Part shown: positions 54,901 through 64,000 of the stretch, piece after piece
Layout of the letters: each line of letters begins with the position of its first letter
How positions within the stretch are numbered: position 1 is the stretch's first letter
Assembly: GCF_030704535.1 (NCBI RefSeq)
Contig: NC_081811.1
Location: 8,474,001-8,538,000, forward strand
Length of the DNA stretch: 64,000 nucleotides
Reading direction: 5' to 3'
From: Vitis vinifera
Lineage: Eukaryota; Streptophyta; Magnoliopsida; Vitales; Vitaceae
Translations under genes and position numbers: made by a program
Notes under the pieces: model-generated
What the model saw: the letters and a program-made list of their open reading frames with translations, nothing else
Told to the model about the DNA's origin: nothing
The model's database searches: none

Positions 54901-57900
54901 ACTTGTGGCCTCTATTGCCATAATCAAGACGAATCTTTCTTTTCTTCCCAACAAAGGAGCTGTGCCAACTAAGTATGGTTTCCTTGATAGAGTAGGCCAT
55001 AACCCACTGAACACCAAAAAGATAAAAAATAAGCTGCCAAATCATGGCTGCCTTGGGACAGTGAAGAAACAAATGATTTGTTGATTCCTCTTCTGATTTA
55101 CACAAAAAACACCTGTTTGGTAAAAATCAACCCCTCCTTTTGAGTTGATCCATAGTTAGGATTCTCCCCTAAATAGCTTCCTAAGCAAAGAAAGCTAACC
55201 CTCTTTAGTACCCCAGGGTTCCAAACTATGCTTGAAGGGAACTCTCTAGCGTTGCAAGGAACTAGGGAGTAAAAGGACTTAACAGTAAAGAGGTCTTTCT
55301 TTGAAACCCACCAAGACATGACATCCTCATCGTCCCTTCTAAGCACCTGTTCGTGTAACCCTTTGAAAAAAGCTTTCAGCTCTCTCATTTCCCAATCCTT
55401 GTTAAGTCTTGTGAATACAGGGTTCCAGTGACCCACTTCCCTTGTCTGTTCCCACAACTGAGCTACCAAGCATCTTTAGAGGAGGCAAAAGAGTACAAGC
55501 TTGGAAAAGCCTCTTCCAAGGAATCCTTTCCACACCACCTATCCTTCCAGAACCACACTCTTCCACCATTCCCCACCTTTTTTTTTATTTTTTTTTTATA
55601 AGTAAATAAAGGGCTTGCATTAGAAGTGCCAAAAGACGAAGAAAAAAGTACACACAAAGTATACAAACAACGCCTGAAAAAAAATTAAGTAGTGAGGAGA
55701 CAAAAAAAAAGGGTCATCCCCTTACTTGACAAACAACCAATCTATGAAATTACTCAAGGACAAAGTGTGATCCTATATGTACACTCTAGCCCAATTCACA
55801 AAAGTATACAAGAAAAGAGATTTAATTGCTTGGTCGGACCACTTGACATCGTTGAAAGCTCTTCCATTCCTTTTCTTCCATAAGGTCCACATTAAACACA
55901 AGGGGGCAGCCCTCCATGCCTTCTCCCTTTTTTTACCCACAAAAGAGTCGTGTCATCCTAGCAAATTCCTTCTAACTGAAGAATGCAAAACCCACTGCAC
56001 ACTAAAAAGGGAAAAAAATCAAAATTCACAACATTCTAGCCTTGCCACAAAACAAGAGTAGGTGGTTGGTAGTTTCCTCCTCTTCTTTGCACAAGTAGCA
56101 CCTATTCAAGATATTCCAACCCCTTTTTTCAGCTGGTCTATGGTCGGAATTCTGCTCCAAGACGCCTCCCAAGCAAAAAAAACTCACCCTCACAGGACCC
56201 TAGGACTTCCAAATGATACTCCATAGGAATGGTTTTCTAAAAGCCCTCGTGTAGAAGCAGTAAAGGGACTTAACTCAGAATTTGTCGTTCTTATTATCTC
56301 TCCAGCTCATAATTTCTTCCACTTCTCTTCTCACAACCAAGGGTTGTAGTTTGTGAAACAAAGCCTCCACCATCCCTAACTCCTAATCGTTAAGATGTCT
56401 TGAAGAGCGGGGGCTCCAGCTACCCAAATCCCCACCCTCCTCCCAAGCTTCTAACACCCAACCATCTTTGTTAACTGTCAAACAAAAGAAGTTAGGGAAA
56501 GCTTCTTTCAAGATTAACTGAGAATTTGTTGCTCTTATTATCTCTCCAGCTCATGACGTCATCCACTTCTCTTCTCACAACCAAGGGTTGTAGTTTGCGA
56601 AACAAAGCCTCTGCCTCCCCCAACTCCCAATTGTTAAGATGTCTTGAAAAGAAGGGACTCCAACTACCCAAATCCCCACCCTCCTCCCAAGCTTCTGACA
56701 CCAACCATCTTTGTTAACTGCCAAACGAAATAAGTTAGGGAAAGCTTCTTTCAAGGTTAACAGAGAATTTGCCATTCTTATTATCTCTCTAGCTCATAAG
56801 GTCCTCCACTTCTTTTCTCACAACCAAGAGTTGTAGTTTGCGAAACAAAGCCTCCTCCTCCCCTAACTCCCAATCGTTAAGATGTCTTGAAAAGCATGGA
56901 CTCCAACTACCCAAATCCTCACCCTCCTCCCAAGCTTCTGACACCCAATCATCTTTGTTAACTGCCAAATGAAATAAGCTAAGGAAAGCTTCTTTCAAGG
57001 TTAGTTCCTCACACCGTAAATCTTTGCAAAACTTAACCCTTCTCTCATTCCCTACCATGAAGTGGAATCTACATCTTAATTGCTTCCATTTATTTCTAAT
57101 AGCTTTTCACACCCCCACACCATAACCTTCTCTTCTCTCAAACACCACCCCCCATCCTCTACTCCATACTTCCCAATGATAATTTGTTTCCAAAGAGACT
57201 CCCCTTTTGTTGCAAATCTCCAACTTCACTTTCCGAGCAAGGCTTTGTTTAGGACCACAAAACTGCGGATTCCTAGGCCACCCTCCTTCTTATCCGCACA
57301 AACTAAATTCCAATTCACCAAATGGGGTCTTTTTCCAAGGGCACCACCTCCCTATAAAAAATCCCTTTGAATCTTTTTTAGTCTAGCACACACCTTTCTA
57401 AGAATAACGAGAAGGGACATGAAGTAGATCGGAAGACTTGACAGGGTACTTTTGATCAATGTAAGCCTCCCACCCTTAGAGAGGTATTCCCTACCTTAAA
57501 AGCCTCCCTTTTGCTAAACTCCATTAACCCATTCCTAATCACCTTCCAAATCCCACTCCATAACCTTCCCTTGAGGCACGAGAACACCATTCTCCCTCTT
57601 CCTCTCCATATTTCCCTATAATCACTTGTTTCCATAATGTCAACAAATCTCCAACACCATTTTTCAAGAAGAGCCTGAATTAACATAGAAAGATTTATGA
57701 TACCTAAGCGCCCATCCTTTTTCTCCATGCAAACAATAGACTAATTCACCAAATGCAGCCTAATTTGGGACTCTCCTCCCCCTAAAGGAGATCTCTTTGA
57801 ATCTTTTCCAAACTTAAGCTCACCTTGCAAGGGATGGCAAACAAGGACATATAGTAGATTGGGAGGTTAGAGAGAATGCTCTTTACCAAAGTCAATCTCC

Positions 57901-60900
57901 CTCCTTATGACAAGTACTATCTCTTCTACAAAGCGAGCCGTTTCTAAAATCTCTTCTCCATTGCACGCCAAACACGAGGGGATTTGAAAGTGACTCTTAA
58001 AGGAAGGCTAACAAGATAGGAGAGAGCCCACTTTGCAACCTAGCCAAATCCTCAAAATTAGGAACCACCCCACTGGAATCAACTCGCTTTTGTCTAAGTT
58101 GATTTTTACGAACACTGCTTCAAACCACATGAATGCCCAACTCAAGACCTCCACATGCTCCTTACTTACACCATAAAAAAACTAGGGGTATCATCAGCAA
58201 ATAAAAGATGAGACACTACCAGGCTATCACCTCCTCTTTCACTAGCTAGGAAACCCTCTAGAAACCCTCCTTGTAAAGCTCTCTTCAATATACAAGAAAG
58301 CGCCTCCATTGCCAAAACGAAGAGGAAAGGAGAAAGAGGATTTCCCTATCTTAGGCCTCTAGAACTTTGGAAAAATCCTATTGGGGAACCATTAAACAAA
58401 ATCGAGAAACGAGTTGAAGAAATACACCACCTCATCCAACTTACCCACTTAGCCCCAAACCCCATCTTTTACATATATACATACATATATATGTGTGTGT
58501 GTGGGTGATTAGAAGAATGAACATGCCATAAATGATGAAGTTCTTGGATTTGATACTACTCAATAGTTAATAATGAACCTTGTGTTGAGCTTCATGCTTG
58601 GCTCCATTTCTTCCACATGGACATCTGGACTTGTCTTTTTATTTTATTTTAATTATTATGTTGCCTTCTGTCTCAAAGATATTAGCAGGGTGAAAAGAGG
58701 GAAGTTCATGGATCGGGAAAATGCTCATCCTCCAAGTTGCAGAGCAGATGCAGATGCATCTTCTATACCTATTGGAGGAACCCAGGGTACAAGATGTAAG
58801 TGCTATTTATTCTTGCACTTAGCTTTAGTTTTCTGGAGCAGGGTAAAGTACCTTTGGCTTATGCTTCTCTGGCTTATTCTTTCTAATATTTGCACTTTTT
58901 CATTTGTCTTTAAATTATTTTAATATTGTGTTATATTATAATCCTGAATGATGCAAGGTCATCAGTATGTAGTACCATTAGGCAAAATGTTATTCTTCTG
59001 ATGCAAAGGTAAAATGCAGGTGATGATCCAAAAACTTCTGAGTATGCATACTTTAAGAAATTGAAGAAAGATGCAAGCAAAAGTTTCTGTCCACTGCCTG
59101 AAGAGGATGATCAATTGAAGAAATTCAAATCAATTAACTGTAGTAGAGGTAGGGTCAAGCAGTAATGCTTCTTCGTTGTTGTGTAGGCGTTACGCCATAA
59201 TGCTTCTTGATTGTTATGTCGGTATTGAGCAGTACTGTTTATTAATTTTTATGTAGGTAGGTATTGGGTGGTACTGGTTCTTAATTGTTATGTGGGTGTT
59301 ACCAAAATTTCTCATAGTTGCTGAAGTTTTTATTTAGTACATGTCACATGATCCAATTTGGAATCATTAAGACTAACATTTTACTTTTATAACATGCAGA
59401 GACAAAGAACATGGTAAAAGACAGCAGTAAGGACCTCAAGTCCTCATTGCACATTAAACAATTTACACCTGTTAACTTCAATTCATTCCTCTCACCACAT
59501 GGAGGTGCATCAAAGAATTCAGGTATGCACTGTATTAGGGCATTTAAGAATATTCTGAACACTACACTTGTCATTAAATGGCTCAATTCATTCCTCTCAC
59601 CATTTGGGGGTGCTTCAAAGAACTCAGGTGTGCACTGTACTGGGTCATGTAAGAATATTTTGAACACTGCTCTTTTGATTAGATGGCTCTTTCTCACACA
59701 CACACACGCACAAAAGAGATGCCTATTATTAAAGAAAAAGGAAGGGGATATGTAAAAGAAACAATAGTAGCTATTTTTTATGCCATGTTACATGCATCTT
59801 CCCTATAATTAAATAAATTTTCTTCCCTCTAATATATTCTGAGTCTTTTTCTATCTTATTTTTATCATGAAAATTTTTAATCGTGTACCAATAACCAAAT
59901 GAAGGGTGCTCATTACACATGTCTAGATGCATTGTATGATTGTAAAATTGGCAACAACATGGCAGATATAAGTTCAATTTTACCATCCTGAGACCTTGTT
60001 TAATCACATGTTGGCTGGTGTTGCTAAGTCGAACAAATCTCTTCCGATGCTTAACAAGAGGTACAAAGTGTTGATGTCATCTTCTGTTTAGGTTTTTTCA
60101 GTTAAGTTTGCCATGACAATTGATTTTTCTGTTGCACATACAATATGACACTTGTGTGAGGCAACCATCTTCTTTGTTTCTCTTGTACATCTGTTTTCAT
60201 ATAAAATTTGTGGTCCCCTCTTGGTCATCTCCCAATAACTATGAATAAGTGAATCTATTCCCCACTTAGCTATCAGCATGTCAGACATGGTGAGATATAC
60301 ATGTCAACTAACGTCCAGCACATATTTCTTGTTTGGGCACTTACAGAAGTATCCTTCTTTATTTACTCTAGAACATATATGTAGAAGAATGAGTGAATTA
60401 TGCCCTTATGTGTTGGAATCTATTTTAAAGTCATCAGTTTCTTTACCATTTTAGTCTCTGAAGTCTGTACATATGCATATGCAAACTCAAGCAAAGATAA
60501 GTAAACACAAACAAACAAGCACAACTACACAGACTAACTTGTAAAGTCAGAAATGCACAGATATGGCTCTGTACCCATGTCCAGATGAGGTGCCTAACCC
60601 TGTCCAGCTTGTTAGATCAGTTGGTAGATTGAAATTAAGGTTCCATAATTTTCAAAATTTTTCCCAATTCTGTCTAGAGTATGACATGAGACTAGATTAT
60701 GAAATTTCTCACTTCCTCGAATGTGGATTACCTATAGAATCAAATTTATACTCTTGATTCTACTTCTGCAAGTAATGGCATTTGACGAATTTGTAGATGT
60801 AGATTTGAAGGGAGCTAGCACACTGTTGGGTGATACATGCAGCATACTAAAAAACACAGGGGAATGTAGTAATGCATCCAAAACTAGGGGTATATTTATA

Positions 60901-62768
60901 CTAAGCCCTAATCATTCTCAAAGATGCTCCATTTTGTGGCCAAGAAGATGGAGGTGAAAAAAGATATATGGAAGTTTACAAAGGGTTTTTATGAGATTGA
61001 AGATGTTCTTCTTTTCCCCATCTTCTTGGCTGCCAAAAATAGAACTAATTTTTGTATATTAGTGTGGATATGTAAATCTTCTGAAATTATTTATCATTTC
61101 CAAATCTCAAAATTGATGTTGCTGGCAGATGCATTTTTTAGCATCAATCTAACCATGTAGGTGTCTCCACTTAAAAATTTTAAAGAATTCTTTGTGAAAC
61201 CAAAGTAAATTATTTTCAAATCCTCAGGAACCCAGTGCATAGATGAAGAAGCTTTCTCTAGAAAGAGACAGAAATTACGTCAGTGGGTAGATACCTCATT
61301 TCCTGAAATTGATGCACTCTATTCGAAGGGGTTAGGCATTTGACCTTACATAAATTGTTTAATTTCCTGAAGCTTCTCATTATAGATTCAGTAGAAAATT
61401 TCTCAGGTATGATTTCATTTCTGTGCTACTCAGTCGGCTATCCCCTAAGACTAGTGAAAACAAGGTATGCTCTTTCAATTTTCATTGGATCTTAATCCTC
61501 TTTTGGTCCTTGATTATCGTTCTGAAAACTAATTTCTTTAGCAGAGTTCTAAGGGTCAAAAGATGCAGCCAGTGGAGATTGATATGAAATTGAAGTTACA
61601 GACTTTTTCTGAGTCATATATTCACTCCAACAAACTTCAATATAGTCCAATACAGAATTTTAGGAGACTTGAAAATGGACCATACTTGAATGATGGTTCT
61701 TCATTTTGTCAGATTGACAACTCAAAAGAAAAACTTCTGTGGAAATGGGATTTAGGTTCCCCCCCTCCAACCTGCCCACCTAGCAAATTCCATCTTCAAT
61801 ACCAAAAGCAGAAGCCTGATTGTGACTTAGATGGTGAAAGCTCTGCATGTTTGTGGACTGAGAATGATTCAACTTCTGATTTTTCATTTGAAAAATATGG
61901 ACTGGCTGTATCAAGCCATCTCAAGGAACTGGATGAATTCCATGGCCAGAAAGAACTGATGCTTGGAAGTGAAACACACTCTCTCTTGCTGGATTGGGAT
62001 TTTGACAACATGAAAGGTGACGAAATATTAAGTATTGCCTCTCCCAATATGGACCTCGACATGAATTCCACATTACCAATTTCATTGGCTGATGATTATT
62101 GGCAGAGTGGAGATAATAGGTTTAATGCAAGTGGGTTGTTTCCATCATCGTTACTATCCTATACTTCATTAACACACTCATATTCAGATAGCTATCACAA
62201 CTATGACCATGGACAACATAGCCTTGAAGAGAGAAAATGTCTGGTTGCAAAGCTGCATCATTTTCCTTTAACCTTATCATACTGTCCTAATCTTACTGAA
62301 TATTGCACTTATGACTACACGTGCAAAGATGGCAGCATTGTCTGTTCTCCTCAAGGCCATCATTGGTCCATGAGCATGTTTTTCAATGAGAAGCAGCATC
62401 CTGGTTTGGAAGCTCTTCTCCTTTCTTCTGGATTTGATTTTGATTTAAGACAGAAGCACTTCTTGTTAACTGATTACCCTGGAGAACATCACTCATCTGC
62501 TTATCAGGCTCTTCAATTTCCACAAAAGGAAGGCATATGTTCGCACTTTGTAGAAGATGAATTTACAAGTTGGCTGGACAACTCAAATCACAAAGAAACC
62601 CTTGGTTGTTTTTCTGGAGATATACTGAACATCGGTGACTGGTCCTCCATTAATTTGCTGATGTCTCTCAACAAAGAAAGGGCATGTCCTTTGCTGCTTG
62701 ATAAATCAAGCTGGGTTGTGTCTGAAGCAGAAACGGATATTGATGATTGTGAAGGCAAACACACTTGA
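51973..62768 (+). CDS. multi-exon gene of unknown function
   Basis: I do not recognise the product. Exons with consistent frames: end of exon 2 at 58795 (donor GTAAGT), 59020-59148, 59400-59522, 61228-61330, 61386-61464, and 61542-62768 with stop TGA. The likely first exon is 51973-52045 (start [13 protein letters not shown]). Its junction to exon 2 (start between about 58690 and 58701) is not certain; one acceptor, at 58700, keeps the frame. Visible words are GGASKNSG, a basic [20 protein letters not shown] segment, [14 protein letters not shown], and a long acidic, Ser-rich last exon of 409 codons with [15 protein letters not shown]. There is no signal peptide, membrane segment or known domain. 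A nuclear or scaffold role is a guess. Exon 7 has tandem acceptors (TAGCAG) that would add or omit one Gln. Confidence 0.7.
52723..53032. mobile_element. Tourist-like MITE (PIF/Harbinger type), copy 2
   Basis: Ends GTTGTTGTTTG and CAAACGCCACC are near-perfect inverted repeats flanked by TTA at 52720-52722 and 53033-53035. Ends and inner word (GACTGAATAGGAAAAGCTAA) relate it to the element at 46801-47021. It lies in the putative first intron of the unknown gene. Confidence 0.7.
53036..54695. other. intron sequence, no coding exon seen
   Basis: AT-rich. Words such as AAGCTTTTGGCTTCTCATAA with inverted partners near 53320 and 53890 hint at a decayed MITE, but I could not delimit it. Confidence 0.4.
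54830..55577 (-). mobile_element. LINE A: 5'-truncated 3' part of ORF2
   Basis: The minus strand gives the C-terminal LINE ORF2 region in order: [13 protein letters not shown] at about 55565, then [34 protein letters not shown], and the zinc-binding region around [18 protein letters not shown]. Several frameshifts break it. It begins exactly where the poly-A tail of LINE B ends, so B probably landed at or in this copy. Confidence 0.75.
56276..57004 (-). repeat. 243-bp tandem triplication inside LINE B ORF2
   Basis: Copies at 56276-56520, 56521-56763 and 56764-57004 are closely similar. Each runs from GAATTTG(T/C) through CTCACAACCAAG and CAAAGCCTC to GAAAGCTTCTTTCAAG. On the minus strand each unit encodes the segment from LKEAF through [10 protein letters not shown] to the DVMSW-type end, so the unit is about 81 codons and keeps the frame. 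Confidence 0.9.
57080..57930 (-). repeat. diverged duplication of about 430 bp inside LINE B ORF2
   Basis: The stretches 57080-57490 and 57490-57930 share the same order of words: CCTTCC/CTTCTC, CCATACTTCCC/CCATATTTCCC, GTTTCCA, CCTAGGCCACCCTCCTT/CCTAAGCGCCCATCCTT, TTCACCAAATG, CCTTTGAATCTTTT, and GTAGAT(C/T)GG. They are far more diverged than the 243-bp copies. A junction of two LINE copies is an alternative. Confidence 0.6.
59480..59690 (+). repeat. tandem duplication of an exon end and its donor site
   Basis: A unit of about 105 bp starting AATTCATTCCTCTCACCA occurs at 59480 and 59585. The first copy contains the last 43 bases of the exon ending at 59522 and its donor. The second repeats them with a few changes and keeps TCAG|GTGTGC. 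No obvious acceptor precedes the second copy. Confidence 0.8.
59760..61220. other. intron of the unknown gene, no further exon seen
   Basis: Short open frames near 60563-60957 look plausible by length but show no splice-consistent link to the flanking exons and no domain. Confidence 0.4.
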
Positions 62769-64000
62769 TGGAAACATATGCATTGTTGGTGGGACCTTCA
62801 TGATTCAACTAAGGGTGCCAATTGCTGGAAGGTGGTGTTGCTTTTCGATCTTCATTGCAAATGGTTCATCATGGGTAGTTACATACATCAATGAAAAAAT
62901 TTTAATGTTTGAAGCTTTTAGGTAGATATAATACTTGGATACTTATGACAATTGCTTTACTCGAATACTCTTATCAACTCACATCATATGCTGTTGGTTG
63001 AAACATAAATGTTCAACTTCCATTGTACATCATCATAACATTCACTATTAAAGAATACAATATTACCAGAATGGATGATGCTAGCTTAAAGTTACTGCAT
63101 TTCTGATTTTGAAATCTTCTTGCATATCAATCACTATTAAGATATTAGATCATATAATCTTGGTTATAGCGTAACTTAATGACTGGTTATTTCCAGCTTT
63201 AGCAGATAGATTATAGCATACAGTCTGCTTTGAAATGTATATTTTGTGGTGCAGGTGCCATCATTTCCTGGACACTTAACTGAGAACTTCAGTTCTGATT
63301 GCACCTAAATATTTCAGATTTTGGAAGGGCCTTATTTTAGGTTGTGCTTCATTTTGTGGAAGTCATTTTCAAATGTATATCTTCTTCTGTTAACTACCTT
63401 ACTAAACATCTGGTCATAAGTTGATGTGATTGGTAGGTTATGAGTCTTAAAAATTTTTGTTAGATAAACAATATGAAGATAGTGGATGTGATTGGTAGGT
63501 CACGAATCTTGAAAAGACTTTTATGTTAGATCTTTTTTAAAAGATTGTGTAAGTGTTGAATATATTGGCAGGAAATCTTATCTTGGGAGATTTATCGATC
63601 CCAAGTTCTCTACCATGTTTTCCTAATTTAAGTTTCCTCTATTCAAGTCTTGTTTTCCCAGGAAAACAACCCTAGATGGGGCAAACAGCTCCAGGAAACT
63701 CCACAGAAGCTGCTATCTTCTTCTGGTAAGTTCCATTGATCTCGGATTGCCTACTCCCTTCATTTTCTGGGTTGCCAAACCTTTAGTACCTCGAGGATAA
63801 CTTACACTGCATTCAAGCTACTCACTTTGCATTTAATACTGCCTGTAAGTTTTTTTATGGGATGGTGTAAAAGAGAACTCAACTGGTATTTTATTTACTT
63901 AGTGTTGGGACAGTGCTTTTAAACATTGCCTTATGCATTGAAGGCAAAACATTCATCATCATGCTGCAGTGTTGAGATTGCATTTACACAAAATCAATAC
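62769..64000 (+). other. 3' region of the unknown gene
   Basis: Probable 3' untranslated and downstream sequence. Near-duplicate words (GATGTGATTGGTAGGT at about 63421 and 63484) occur. No new gene start was seen before the window ends. Confidence 0.4.

Larger units (their letters stand above)
55578..58470 (-). mobile_element. LINE B: 5'-truncated copy with poly-A tail and internal duplications
   Basis: Minus strand. The reverse transcriptase part at 58460-58050 includes [27 protein letters not shown] and the catalytic FADDT (near 58200). A connection region with [19 protein letters not shown] follows at 57728. A tandemly triplicated segment and a decayed zinc-binding end come next. The 3' tail is TTACTTATAAAAAAAAAATA near 55600. 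It is non-functional and antisense to the surrounding gene. Confidence 0.75.

Noticed and set aside
60563..60957. Extra exon of the unknown gene
   Set aside because: No splice sites keep the frame with the neighbouring exons and no domain is visible.

Overview
The window is nuclear DNA from a flowering plant. The evidence is intron-split genes for plastid and cell-wall proteins (photosystem I PsaE, a plastid glutaredoxin, an alpha-expansin, tau-class glutathione transferases), AT-rich intergenic DNA, and many LTR, LINE, MITE and pararetroviral insertions. The mix and the protein sequences look most like grapevine (Vitis), but the species is an inference.

Layout, left to right. 1-476: the 5' end of an alpha-expansin gene on the minus strand, cut by the window edge. 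0.9-8.1 kb: gene-poor AT-rich DNA with MITE copies, a decayed minus-strand Copia gag/pol fragment (about 2.9-3.95 kb), a complete TRIM element with 5-bp target duplication (4753-5164) and a 374-bp tandem duplication (6064-6795). 8184-26400: a five-exon plastid glutaredoxin (GrxS12 type, WCSYS active site). Its third intron is about 13.9 kb because it holds a decayed LINE and a 9.1-kb endogenous pararetrovirus block. 26.8-31.5 kb: three intact minus-strand tau-class GST genes and one GST pseudogene. 33681-38804: a four-exon thylakoid protein of the LOW PSII ACCUMULATION 1-like (DUF3493) family. 40838-43688: a young non-autonomous Gypsy chromovirus whose LTRs carry perfect heat-shock elements. 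44586-45743: three-exon psaE on the minus strand. 46-51.8 kb: MITEs, a MULE transposase remnant, a Copia pol remnant, and a 619-bp TIR element with 9-bp target duplication and an internal minisatellite. 51973-62768: a multi-exon gene of unknown function whose first intron contains two LINE fragments with internal tandem duplications.

The most interesting part is the pararetrovirus block at 15.6-24.8 kb. It has a long minus-strand polyprotein (movement protein, coat-protein-like region with zinc knuckle, aspartic protease) but no reverse transcriptase that I can find. In its place is a conserved-looking C-terminal region I do not recognise. A second partial copy sits head to head with the first, giving an inverted repeat with arms of nearly 2 kb inside a transcribed intron, with a promoter in each arm pointing inward. 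Both outer ends lie in AT-dinucleotide tracts. The second system worth checking is the Gypsy-type element, which keeps only gag and a chromodomain and has trimeric heat-shock elements just upstream of its TATA box.

The host genes do not form one pathway. GrxS12, PsaE and the LPA1-like protein all act in the chloroplast, and the GSTs and glutaredoxin share glutathione chemistry, but their proximity may be chance. Exon borders were placed by eye from GT-AG sites, reading frame and family conservation.
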